Shown piece after piece: positions 46,301-53,558 of a stretch of 64,000 nucleotides of DNA. The stretch lies in contig NZ_JBHULM010000012.1 of NCBI RefSeq assembly GCF_042684485.1, positions 31,166 through 95,165 of the forward strand, written 5' to 3'. This DNA is from Oceanihabitans gracilariae. Lineage in GTDB: Bacteria > Bacteroidota > Bacteroidia > Flavobacteriales > Flavobacteriaceae. Under the pieces are notes generated by a model. That model was given only the letters and a program-made list of their open reading frames with translations, was not told the DNA's origin and did not search any database. Positions within the stretch are counted from its first letter, which is position 1. Every line of letters begins with the position of its first letter. The translations under genes and the position numbers were made by a program.

Positions 46301-47201
46301 GAAATTGATTAATTTCTAAATCTACAGTTCCGCTAGGTTGTATAAAAGGTTGTACTCTTTTTCCTTGACCAGGACTTATATTAATATAGTAGTATGTTTT
46401 ATCTGTGTATAAATTAATATTGGTATTGCTTTCAGACTCATATCCTCTTGGACCTCTAGCATAAAACAAAATATAATCTTCATTATCAAAAACACCATCA
46501 TTTTCACCTACTACTCGAATAGCATTTTCTGTTACATCAAAAGGATACACCTCTGCATTAGCATATGGTATCATTTGCCCTCCATTACCATACAACTTAA
46601 TATTTCTTGGGTCTACATCACTTGTATTAACACCAATTGCATTTAAAAAACTTTTAGAAATTTTAAAAACACCTGTTGTATCTACATAAAACTTATGCCA
46701 TGAACCAGAACTAAGCACAGAGTTAGTAAGCTCTCTTCTTGAAGAACTAGAAAACCTAGCACTAGTACTACTATTGTTATAACTTACAGTAAATGACGTT
46801 ATTTTTTTATAAACGCCATCCTCCTTTATAATAGGTGAAACAATTAAATACGCATTACGTTTATCTCTTGCTATAGAATTAGCTAAACTATAAGTTAACT
46901 TATTAGGAATTGTCTTTAAATCAACACCTTTTAATTCGCTTAATGAAATATTAGCGTAAGACACTTGCGATAAGCTTACCGAACTCTCATTTATAAAACT
47001 AGAAATATCCCATTGTGCTACAAATTGTAAACCATCTTTTAAAGAATAACTAAAATTTTCTTTATTAAAATGAGGTACTTCTATTGAAAATTTTTCATTA
47101 GAAATTGTTTGATAATCTTGCCAAGTTATTTGAAACGTTTTCTGTTGTGAAAACGTAACAAACGGTAATATAAGCGTAAGTATAAGTAGTATCTTTTTCA
47201 T
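43320..47201 (-). CDS. porU: Type IX secretion sortase PorU
   Basis: 1293 residues. Signal peptide MKKILLILTLILPFVTFSQ. A long N-terminal beta region precedes the C25 (gingipain-type) peptidase domain. The catalytic His lies in VNYFGHGGEDG (about residue 777) and the catalytic Cys in CFVTVTCEY (about 815). The C-terminal region has LNYPNPFVNYTEFWFN and WDGRDDFGDKIGKGVYVYKL, which resemble a T9SS C-terminal domain. PorU cuts off cargo sorting domains and transfers the proteins to a surface anchor. It should process the repeat protein at 18448-21489. It is divergent from gldJ. Confidence 0.94.
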   Translation of the reverse strand: MKKILLILTLILPFVTFSQQKTFQITWQDYQTISNEKFSIEVPHFNKENFSYSLKDGLQFVAQWDISSFINESSVSLSQVSYANISLSELKGVDLKTIPNKLTYSLANSIARDKRNAYLIVSPIIKEDGVYKKITSFTVSYNNSSTSARFSSSSRRELTNSVLSSGSWHKFYVDTTGVFKISKSFLNAIGVNTSDVDPRNIKLYGNGGQMIPYANAEVYPFDVTENAIRVVGENDGVFDNEDYILFYARGPRGYESESNTNINLYTDKTYYYINISPGQGKRVQPFIQPSGTVDLEINQFQDYQFHEVDEYNLVSVGRRWFGDKFDVESSKTFNFSFPDIVTTEPVTLKVYVASDAETATSMQIDVNNNAITTLNIAAASDPNLAVESFFNGNINLSAAEVAVTLNHDNAGNPSANAYLDFIALEATRALNFSGDQFVFRNYEVSRNSGIARYTVTNTANVSEIWDITDLYNITTAVNTDASSTMSFTSNMGSLKEYAIVTNLDFYEPKRDSNTSVANQDLKGTIFLNDQGEFEDVDYLIVAPTYLVSQAERMAEINRQQYGLNVKVESLDRIYTEFSTGNQDIGAIRNFVKYIYDNASTTENRIKYLCLFGDGSIDYKDRIANNTNIVPSWHAIESFNLTNSFVSDDFYGMMDENEGTMTVSDKLDIAVGRVLVNTSQQAKEIVDKIISYHNEASYGSWRNNFVVVSDDLDEAWERVLQETTDELANTIQEKKPFLNPIKIHSDAYLQEASAGGDRYPKVTEAMTSAIENGAIVVNYFGHGGEDGLAHERIFEKTDAQNINNVCKLNCFVTVTCEYTRFDNPLRPTAGEYTFWNATGGAASLVTTTRQIFVSVGITFNEVLGEYMFSYNDSDNYEDDEYPSIAEALRLTKNDPSISNISQSRLVFFIGDPAMKLTFAKPNIRLTKINDVPIEEETDTLEALSLVKLSGEVTDVSGNVLTNYNGVLSTTIYDKEIERRTLSNDYTSDGGNRIYLDFTTLGEIIFRGQASITNGQFEFDFVVPKDIGIPVGFGKASFYAKSEIPFLQDQTGASIETIKIGGINEDAPEDNVGPLITLYMNDESFVSGGITNESPSLLVKLEDENGINTASGIGHDIVAIIDGDETNPYTLNDYYETEVDDYTKGLVNYPFRDLEPGLHTLTLKAWDVYNNSSTQEIQFVVYDEDQKLVIDNVLNYPNPFVNYTEFWFNHNSSEPLDVSVQVFTVSGKLVRTLNGQTNTSECCGKGASALSRDIVWDGRDDFGDKIGKGVYVYKLTVRSNALNKQVEKIEKLVIL

Positions 47202-47265
47202 TGCATAAATAACGTGAATAATTATATGTTATTATTAAAAAACAAACATTTTTAAAAAAACGAAT

Positions 47266-47273
47266 CAAAAATA
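47266..47273 (-). promoter_or_regulatory. -7 element for porU
   Basis: TATTTTTG on the minus strand matches TAnnTTTG, 65 nt upstream of the porU start codon. A -33 TTG at normal distance is not visible. Confidence 0.4.
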
Positions 47274-47403
47274 CAATAATATTTTATAAAAATGTGCGTT
47301 ATTAGTTCTACTAAAGAACGATGAAACCATAAAAAACATCGTTATAATGTTTAATAATAAGGGTGAAATGCAATTTTTTTTTAATCAATTTTTACAATTT
47401 TAC

Positions 47404-47432
47404 TTGTAGTATTGGCTTTAATTCTTATATTG
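47404..47432 (+). promoter_or_regulatory. Candidate promoter of gldJ
   Basis: TTG (47404-47406) and TATATTG (47426-47432) are 19 nt apart. The -7 box is one T short of the consensus. The gldJ start is 37 nt downstream. Confidence 0.45.
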
Positions 47433-47468
47433 CGTCACTAAAAATAACAAGAAGCTTACTTTAAAAGT

Positions 47469-49157
47469 ATGAACATGAAAAAAGTAATATTATTATTAAT
47501 CTTAGCAGTATCTGTAACTGCAGTTAGCTGTAAAAGATCAAGTTCTAAAAACACCTCTAGAGCAACAGGTTGGAAAATAAATGCTAAAGAAGGTGGTTTT
47601 CAGTACAATGAAAAATTTAAAGAGCAAGAAACTGCTCCTGGTTTGGTTTTTGTAGAAGGTGGTACTTTTACAATGGGTAAAGTTCAAGATGATGTAATGC
47701 ATGATTGGAACAACACTCCTAACCAACAACACATTCAATCTTTTTACATGGATGAATCTGAGGTTACTAACTTTATGTACTCACAATACTTATACTGGTT
47801 AAAATCTACTTACCCTCCTACTGAAGATAACTTTAAAGCAATTTATAATGGAGCGCTTCCTGATACTTTAGTATGGAGAAACCGTTTAGGTTATAATGAA
47901 GTTATGACAAACAATTACTTGCGTCATCCTGCATATGCAGAATATCCTGTAGTTGGTGTTAGCTGGATTCAAGCAGTTGAATTTGCTAACTGGAGATCAG
48001 ACAGATATAATGAGTTAAATCTAGAACAAGCTGGTTACCTTAAAAGAGATGCTAAAACTTTAGAAGCTACAGCAGATGCTAACTTTAACACAGATACTTA
48101 TATTAATGCGCCAACGCAAACATATGCTGGTAACGAAGAAATAATTGTTCCTGACGGTGGAAAACGTAATAGAAATATTAGAACAGATGCTGAAGGAAAC
48201 CAAACAAATAAATTTGCTACAAGAGAAACAGGTATCATTTCTCCTATGTACAGACTACCAACAGAAGCAGAATGGGAATATGCTGCTTTAGGAATGTCTG
48301 ACGTAAGAAGCTACAACACATACAGAGGTAGAAAAAAATACCCTTGGAGTGGACAATACACACGTACTGGAAAACGTAAAGTTCGTGGTGACCAAATGGC
48401 TAACTTCAAGCAAGGAAAAGGAGATTATGGTGGAATTGCTGGATGGAGTGATGATGGAGCAGATATTACAAAACAAGTAATGTCATTTCAACCTAACGAT
48501 TACGGTTTATATGATATGGCAGGAAACGTTGCTGAATGGGTAGCTGATGTTTACAGACCTATTGTAGATGATGAATTTAATGACTTTAACTACTATAGAG
48601 GAAACGTTTATACTAAAAACGCTTTAAATGAAGATGGTACAGTAAAAATTGTTACTTCTGATGATATCGTTTATGACACTTTATCTAACGGTAAAGTTAT
48701 TGCAAGAAACCTTCCTGGAGAAATTGCTCAAGTAGGAGTTGATGAAAACGAAACTTACTTAAGAACAAACTTTGATAGAAGTGATAACCGTAACTTTAGA
48801 GATGGTGACAAACGTTCTTCTAGACAATACGCAGATTCTTTTGATGAAGAAGAAGGAGAAGCAAGTGAAAGTGCTGAAGTAACTAGAAAAATGTACAACT
48901 CACCAAAGCACCAAGTACAAACAGATTCTACTGGAGCTATGATACGTGAGTATGACCAATCAAGCAAACGTACTTCTTTAATTAATGATGAAGTAAGAGT
49001 TTACAAAGGTGGTTCATGGAAAGACAGAGAGTACTGGTTAGATCCTGCTCAAAGACGTTACTTCCCACAAGATATGGCTACAGACTATATTGGATTTAGA
49101 TGTGCAATGTCTCGTGTAGGTTCTAAAACCAAAGGAAAAAACAAAACAAAGAACTAA
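47469..49157 (+). CDS. gldJ: Gliding motility lipoprotein GldJ
   Basis: 562 residues. Signal peptide with lipobox AVSC (Cys21; Cys19 if the second Met is used). The body is a formylglycine-generating-enzyme (sulfatase-modifying factor) fold: GLVFVEGGTFTMGKV, YPVVGVSWIQAVEFANWRS, YRLPTEAEWEYAAL, NDYGLYDMAGNVAEWVADVY, KGGSWKDREY and GFRCAMSRVG. GldJ is essential for gliding and stabilises GldK, part of the T9SS outer ring; it is not known to be an enzyme. Between the conserved blocks are acidic insertions, including FDEEEGEASESAEV. It is divergent from porU and followed by a strong terminator. Confidence 0.95.
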   Translation: MNMKKVILLLILAVSVTAVSCKRSSSKNTSRATGWKINAKEGGFQYNEKFKEQETAPGLVFVEGGTFTMGKVQDDVMHDWNNTPNQQHIQSFYMDESEVTNFMYSQYLYWLKSTYPPTEDNFKAIYNGALPDTLVWRNRLGYNEVMTNNYLRHPAYAEYPVVGVSWIQAVEFANWRSDRYNELNLEQAGYLKRDAKTLEATADANFNTDTYINAPTQTYAGNEEIIVPDGGKRNRNIRTDAEGNQTNKFATRETGIISPMYRLPTEAEWEYAALGMSDVRSYNTYRGRKKYPWSGQYTRTGKRKVRGDQMANFKQGKGDYGGIAGWSDDGADITKQVMSFQPNDYGLYDMAGNVAEWVADVYRPIVDDEFNDFNYYRGNVYTKNALNEDGTVKIVTSDDIVYDTLSNGKVIARNLPGEIAQVGVDENETYLRTNFDRSDNRNFRDGDKRSSRQYADSFDEEEGEASESAEVTRKMYNSPKHQVQTDSTGAMIREYDQSSKRTSLINDEVRVYKGGSWKDREYWLDPAQRRYFPQDMATDYIGFRCAMSRVGSKTKGKNKTKN

Positions 49158-49175
49158 TATTTCTTTTTATAAATT

Positions 49176-49209
49176 AAAAAAGTCCTGACACTAGTCAGGA
49201 CTTTTTTTT
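49176..49209 (+). terminator. Strong terminator of gldJ
   Basis: Stem AAAAAAGTCCTGAC with its perfect complement around an ACTA loop, followed by a T8 run, 19 nt beyond the gldJ stop. Confidence 0.9.
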
Positions 49210-49313
49210 ATACATTTATTTTGCAAAACAAGCAACTAACAAATATTATATCTCTTTAGTGAATAATGAAGAACGAAGAGTATAGTACAGCTAAAAATAA
49301 TTAAGAAAAACGT

Positions 49314-50591
49314 ATGAAGATAGCAGAATTGCACAAACTGTTTTTACAAAGTAATAATGTAAGTACAGACACAAGAAAAATAGAAAAAGAGTGTATGTTT
49401 TTCGCTTTAAAAGGCGATAATTTTAATGGGAATACATTTGCAGCTCAAGCACTAGAAAATGGCGCTAAATACGTTGTAATTGATCAAGAGAAGTTTGTAA
49501 TAAACAACCAAACCATTCTTGTTGAAGACACACTACAAACCCTACAAGAACTAGCTACATACCATAGAAACTATTTGAAAGTAAAAATAATAGCTTTAAC
49601 AGGTAGTAACGGAAAAACAACTACCAAAGAATTAATAAATGCTACGCTATCTCAAAAATATAAAACAGTAGCTACTGTTGGCAACTTAAATAATCATATT
49701 GGTGTTCCCTTAACTTTACTATCTATGTCTAGCAATACAGAAATAGGTATTGTTGAAATGGGAGCAAATCATTTGCATGAAATTGAATTTCTTTGTCAAA
49801 TAACGCAACCTGATTTTGGTTATATCACCAATTTTGGAAAAGCGCATCTAGAAGGTTTCGGTAGTACCGAAGGTGTCATAAAAGGAAAAACCGAATTATA
49901 TAATTATTTAACAGCAAACAATAAATTTATATTTTTCAATGCAGATGATCCTATTCAACTAGAAAAATTAAATACTTATACCAATACCTATGGCTTTTCA
50001 GAAACCAATAACAATTTTTATAAAATAGAACTTGTAGAAGCAAATCCTTTTGTAAAATTAAAAGCAGAAAACACCAGCATTGCCTCTAACCTTATTGGAG
50101 CCTATAATTTCACCAATGTATGTGCTGCTATTAGTATTGGAAAACATTTTGATGTACCATTAGAAAAAATTAAAATCGGTATTGAAAATTACACACCAAA
50201 AAACAACAGATCACAAATAATTACAATAAAAAACAACAAAGTAATACTGGATGCATACAATGCAAACCCTACAAGTATGTTAGCCGCAATAACAAACTTT
50301 TCTAATTTAAAAGAGGAAAATAAGATAGTAATCTTAGGGGATATGTTTGAATTAGGAAAAGAAGCCGAAAAAGAACACAACAATATTGCAGCATTATTAC
50401 TTGATTTAAAAATAGAACACGCCTATTTAGTTGGTGAAAATTTCTTTAAAACTGAAACCGTATCTCATACCATAAGCAAATACAAGACTTTTGAAGATTT
50501 TAAAAACAGTTTTACTAAACCTAATGACGCTACTCTATTGGTTAAAGGATCACGAGGTATGGCTTTAGAAAGGGTTTTAGACAGCTTGTAA
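49314..50591 (+). CDS. murF: UDP-MurNAc-tripeptide--D-alanyl-D-alanine ligase
   Basis: 425 residues. It adds the D-Ala-D-Ala dipeptide (product of Ddl) to the peptidoglycan precursor. The Mur ligase ATP loop GSNGKTT lies at 97-103; NLNNHIGVPLTLL, EMGANHLHEIE, ITNFGKAHLEGFGS and the C-terminal DAYNANPTSM are typical of MurF. Length is somewhat short for the family (often about 430-450) but complete. It stands alone after gldJ, a common Flavobacteriaceae order. Confidence 0.95.
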   Translation: MKIAELHKLFLQSNNVSTDTRKIEKECMFFALKGDNFNGNTFAAQALENGAKYVVIDQEKFVINNQTILVEDTLQTLQELATYHRNYLKVKIIALTGSNGKTTTKELINATLSQKYKTVATVGNLNNHIGVPLTLLSMSSNTEIGIVEMGANHLHEIEFLCQITQPDFGYITNFGKAHLEGFGSTEGVIKGKTELYNYLTANNKFIFFNADDPIQLEKLNTYTNTYGFSETNNNFYKIELVEANPFVKLKAENTSIASNLIGAYNFTNVCAAISIGKHFDVPLEKIKIGIENYTPKNNRSQIITIKNNKVILDAYNANPTSMLAAITNFSNLKEENKIVILGDMFELGKEAEKEHNNIAALLLDLKIEHAYLVGENFFKTETVSHTISKYKTFEDFKNSFTKPNDATLLVKGSRGMALERVLDSL

Positions 50592-50624
50592 TGGTCTTAC
50601 TTATTTTAAATTCATTAAAACTAT

Positions 50625-50657
50625 AAAGCTTCTTATTTAAAGGAAGCTTTTTTTATT
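50625..50657 (+). terminator. Terminator of murF
   Basis: AAAGCTTC (50625-50632) pairs with GAAGCTTT (50643-50650), followed by a T-run, about 35 nt after the murF stop. Confidence 0.75.
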
Positions 50658-50680
50658 TATTCCTATTAAGCTTAGCTCCT

Positions 50681-50723
50681 AGTAATACTAATTTATAGCT
50701 TTCTATAAAAGCTTAGTATTACT
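50681..50723. other. Nested hairpin between murF and the tRNA-Val genes
   Basis: AGTAATACTA (50681) and TAGTATTACT (ending 50723) enclose a second perfect stem AGCTTT/AAAGCT with a 5-nt loop. The result is a long bulged hairpin in an otherwise empty intergenic region. It could be a terminator for the tRNA transcript read-through or a small RNA. Confidence 0.4.
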
Positions 50724-50785
50724 TTGTTTTATCATGATATTAATTAGTCAAATAGATAAAGCAGTTAGCAGTTTGTTTAAAACAA

Positions 50786-50815
50786 AAAATCCCGATACTA
50801 AAGTATCAGGATTTT
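50786..50815 (-). terminator. Terminator of tRNA-Val copy 1
   Basis: AAAATCC-GATAC stem with a TAAA loop and one mismatch, followed on the minus strand by T6, 8 nt downstream of the tRNA. Confidence 0.8.
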
Positions 50816-50823
50816 ATTTTCTG

Positions 50824-50898
50824 TGGGCGCGAAGGGATTCGAACCCCTGACCCCTTGGGTGTAAACCAAGTGCTCTGAACCAACTGAGCTACGCGCCC
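50824..50898 (-). tRNA. tRNA-Val (anticodon UAC), copy 1
   Basis: 75 nt with a full cloverleaf: acceptor GGGCGCG/CGCGCCC, D arm GCTC/GAGC, anticodon stem CTTGG/CCAAG around loop TTTACAC (anticodon TAC, valine), T arm with TTCGAAT. The 3' CCA is not encoded and must be added. It has its own promoter, a three-hairpin leader and its own terminator. Copy 2 at 51258-51332 is identical. Confidence 0.97.
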
Positions 50899-50909
50899 GA
50901 ATTATTTTA

Positions 50910-50964
50910 AAGGTTTCGGTAACCTTACCTTTAATCAGTTTTGATTAAAGCCCCATTATTTGGG
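50910..50964 (-). promoter_or_regulatory. Structured leader of tRNA-Val copy 1
   Basis: Between the promoter and the tRNA, the transcript would form three hairpins: CCC/GGG (50951-50964), CTTTAATC/GATTAAAG (50929-50950) and AAGGTT/AACCTT (50910-50926). The same three are in copy 2 with differences only in loops and linkers. Confidence 0.55.
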
Positions 50965-50968
50965 ATTG

Positions 50969-50998
50969 CAAATATACACCTGTTTTTTAATTCTCAAA
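50969..50998 (-). promoter_or_regulatory. Promoter of tRNA-Val copy 1
   Basis: On the minus strand TTG (50997-50995), 18 nt, TATATTTG (50976-50969): a clear Bacteroidota promoter. Confidence 0.75.
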
Positions 50999-51000
50999 AC

Positions 51001-51218
51001 TTTTTTAAGAGAACATTGCTATTTTATTTAAAAAAACTTTCAGACACCTATCTAAAACGACTTTAAAACAGAAAGTACACACAAAAATATAAGCAAACAC
51101 TATTCTTTTAAAGATTTACAACTACATTTTAGAAACGAGTAAATAGCTACAATTACTAAGTTTTATTCCCTTTATATTTTTAAAAAAGAATAGATGTATT
51201 AGAATCTTCTTTAAAATA
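51001..51218. other. Spacer between the tRNA-Val units
   Basis: About 220 nt of A+T-rich DNA between the copy 1 promoter and the copy 2 terminator. I see no gene and no similarity to the rest of the duplicated unit. Confidence 0.5.
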
Positions 51219-51250
51219 AAAAATCCCGATACTAAAGTATCAGGATTTTT
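51219..51250 (-). terminator. Terminator of tRNA-Val copy 2
   Basis: Same stem and TAAA loop as for copy 1, with a T-run on the minus strand. Confidence 0.8.
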
Positions 51251-51257
51251 ATTTCTG

Positions 51258-51332
51258 TGGGCGCGAAGGGATTCGAACCCCTGACCCCTTGGGTGTAAAC
51301 CAAGTGCTCTGAACCAACTGAGCTACGCGCCC
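51258..51332 (-). tRNA. tRNA-Val (anticodon UAC), copy 2
   Basis: Identical to copy 1 over all 75 nt, offset by 434 nt. The 3' CCA is not encoded. It has its own promoter, leader and terminator, so the whole unit was duplicated rather than the tRNA alone. Confidence 0.97.
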
Positions 51333-51345
51333 GACTTATTTTTTA

Positions 51346-51399
51346 AAGGTTTCGGTAACCTTTTCTTTAATCGTTTTGATTAAAGCCCTATTGTTTGGG
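51346..51399 (-). promoter_or_regulatory. Structured leader of tRNA-Val copy 2
   Basis: Carries the same three hairpins as copy 1. The loop of the middle hairpin is one base shorter and linker bases differ, but every stem is intact. Confidence 0.55.
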
Positions 51400-51403
51400 A
51401 CTG

Positions 51404-51433
51404 CAAATATAGACTTGTTTTTGGATTCTCAAA
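51404..51433 (-). promoter_or_regulatory. Promoter of tRNA-Val copy 2
   Basis: On the minus strand TTTG (51433-51430), 18 nt, TATATTTG (51411-51404). Confidence 0.75.
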
Positions 51434-51452
51434 AACTTTTTTAAACTTTTTT

Positions 51453-52670
51453 TTAAATTATTTCTGCTACAACAAAAGTACTGCCTCCAACATAAATTAC
51501 ATCCTCTTTTTCAACTTCTATCAACGCTTGTTTATATGCTTCATTTACAGAATTATAAATAGCACCTACATAGTTTTTTCCCTTAAAGTAGTTAAATAGT
51601 GCTTCTGCATCCAGGCCTCTAGGAATATTTGGTTTACAAAAATAATACGTCGCATTTTTAGGTAAAAGGTCAATTATAGAATCTAAATCTTTGTCATTTA
51701 CAACACCAAAAACAATATGAAGCGTATTAAAAGTCTCTTCTTGCAATTGTTTCATGACGTAAGTTAAACCTTCTTGATTATGCGCAGTATCGCATATTAC
51801 TTTAGGGTTTTCTTGTAAAATTTGCCATCTTCCTTTTAACCCAGTGTTTTTTACCACCTGTAATAAGCCATTTTCTATATTACTAGTAGAAATACACCAA
51901 TTTTGATCTTGCAATACTTTTATTGTTTGCAAAACGGTTTTTATATTCTTTGTTTGGTAACTTCCTTTTAAATCGCTTTTTAAGGTGTTATTAATTAATG
52001 CATCTGCATAGTATATTTTAGAATCGGCTTTACTTGCCAATCTATTAAAAATAGGTTTTGTTTCTTCTTGTGTCTCACCTACAACAACAGGTGTTCTCCT
52101 TTTAATGATTCCTCCTTTTTCTTCTGCTATAGCTTCTAAGGTGTTTCCTAAAAACTGCGTATGATCTAATCCTATATTTGTTATCACAGAAACTTCTGGA
52201 GAAATAATGTTTGTAGAATCTAATCTTCCGCCTAAACCTACTTCTATAATGGCTATATCTACTTTTTGTTTTTGAAAATATTCAAAAGCCATACCTACTG
52301 TCATTTCAAAGAAAGAAAGCTTCTGGCTTTCAAAAAACGCTTTATTTCGTTTAATAAAACCCATTACAAACTGTTTACTCACTTCTTTGCCGTTTATCTT
52401 GATGCGTTCTCTAAAATCTTTGAGATGTGGCGAAGTATATAAACCAACAGTATAGCCTGCTTTTTGTAAAACAGAAGCTAACATGTGGCTTGTAGAGCCT
52501 TTTCCGTTAGTTCCTGCTACGTGAATACTTTTAAATTTAGTTTCTGGATTTTTTAAATGTTTAGCAAGAACTAAGGTATTACTTAAGTCTTTTTTAAACG
52601 CTTTTTTGCCTTGTTGTTGATACATTGGAAGTTGTGCAAACATCCAATTTACTGTATCCTGATATGTCAT
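51453..52670 (-). CDS. folC: Dihydrofolate synthase / folylpolyglutamate synthase
   Basis: 405 residues. The Mur-ligase-type ATP loop GTNGKGS lies at 53-59; YTSPHLKDFRERI, IIEVGLGGRLDSTN, TNIGLDHTQFLG and CDTAHNQEGLTYV are characteristic. It adds glutamate to dihydropteroate or folates. It lies 1 nt after the first TonB-like gene and is the last gene of the long minus-strand run. Confidence 0.94.
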   Translation of the reverse strand: MTYQDTVNWMFAQLPMYQQQGKKAFKKDLSNTLVLAKHLKNPETKFKSIHVAGTNGKGSTSHMLASVLQKAGYTVGLYTSPHLKDFRERIKINGKEVSKQFVMGFIKRNKAFFESQKLSFFEMTVGMAFEYFQKQKVDIAIIEVGLGGRLDSTNIISPEVSVITNIGLDHTQFLGNTLEAIAEEKGGIIKRRTPVVVGETQEETKPIFNRLASKADSKIYYADALINNTLKSDLKGSYQTKNIKTVLQTIKVLQDQNWCISTSNIENGLLQVVKNTGLKGRWQILQENPKVICDTAHNQEGLTYVMKQLQEETFNTLHIVFGVVNDKDLDSIIDLLPKNATYYFCKPNIPRGLDAEALFNYFKGKNYVGAIYNSVNEAYKQALIEVEKEDVIYVGGSTFVVAEII

Positions 52671-52671
52671 T

Positions 52672-53523
52672 TTACTGCCCTAAGTTAAAGTTAACTTTTA
52701 CAAAACCAACTTGTTTAGCTGGCGCTTTATTATCTGCTCTCCATTTATGAGATAAAGCAATTTTTTTGGCTGGTTCTAATAAACAAGAAGCTGTATTTGT
52801 GGTTCCTTTAACTCCAGGAATTGCCTCTACTACATTACCATTTCTGTTTACCACTATTTTTACAATAACCATTCCTGACTCATTGCAATCTTGCTTATAT
52901 ACTTGCTTTGAAGGTGTTCCTCTTCCGTTTAAACCATAACCTACTCCTCCACTTCCAGAACCTGGCTCTCCAAAATAACTTGGTGCATAAGGATCTCCGT
53001 TTAACTGGCCTTTATCTCCTGCTTTATCATCATCTCCTTCACTACCAGACTCACTTCCTTCGCTATTACTAACACCACCAATTAAGGCGTCTAGTTTATT
53101 CTTTTTTTCTTCTTGCTCTTTCTTTTCTTTTGCTATTCTATCTGCTTCGGCTTTGGCTTTAGCATCTGCAATAGCTTTAGCCTTAGCTTCTGCTTCTTTT
53201 TGTTTTTGTATAGCAACGGCTTCTTCGGTTTCTTGGGTTAAAACTTCTTCTGTAGCTTCTGTTGCTTTTGTAGGTTCAGCAGCTTCTGTTGGTTCTGTTT
53301 CTGCTGGTTTATTAATATTTAGGTCTTCTGATTTTATAGGTTTTGTAGGTTGTACATTACCTGATCCAAAATCTGTGGTACCAAAATTTACTGCAACACC
53401 ATACTCTTCTGGAGGATCCATATATTTTGGTCCTACAACAAAAATTAGCAATATGATTATTAACGCTACTAGCGTTGTTATCTTTGCTGCATTTTTTTCG
53501 TGTTTGGTATTAAGGTATTTCAT
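52672..53523 (-). CDS. Energy transducer TonB-like protein, short paralogue
   Basis: 283 residues. One N-terminal membrane helix (about 15-31, ITTLVALIIILLIFVVG), then a linker with a Lys/Ala/Glu-rich coil (about 110-145), an acidic-glycine stretch (SEGSESGSEGDDDKAGDKG) and a C-terminal TonB-like domain (about 205-283, KQDCNESGMVIVKIVVNRNG, HKWRADNKAPAKQVGFVKV). Its first 45 residues are nearly the same as those of the next gene, so the two are tandem paralogues. It would link ExbBD in the inner membrane to outer-membrane receptors. No YP motif is evident in the C-terminal domain. Confidence 0.85.
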   Translation of the reverse strand: MKYLNTKHEKNAAKITTLVALIIILLIFVVGPKYMDPPEEYGVAVNFGTTDFGSGNVQPTKPIKSEDLNINKPAETEPTEAAEPTKATEATEEVLTQETEEAVAIQKQKEAEAKAKAIADAKAKAEADRIAKEKKEQEEKKNKLDALIGGVSNSEGSESGSEGDDDKAGDKGQLNGDPYAPSYFGEPGSGSGGVGYGLNGRGTPSKQVYKQDCNESGMVIVKIVVNRNGNVVEAIPGVKGTTNTASCLLEPAKKIALSHKWRADNKAPAKQVGFVKVNFNLGQ

Positions 53524-53558
53524 TTAGATTTCATGCTTACAATGTGAATAGTATAAAA

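Noticed and set aside
50899..50968. T-box riboswitch upstream of tRNA-Val
   Set aside because: T-boxes control aminoacyl-tRNA synthetase or transport genes and have a conserved T-box sequence; here the element precedes a tRNA gene and lacks that sequence.
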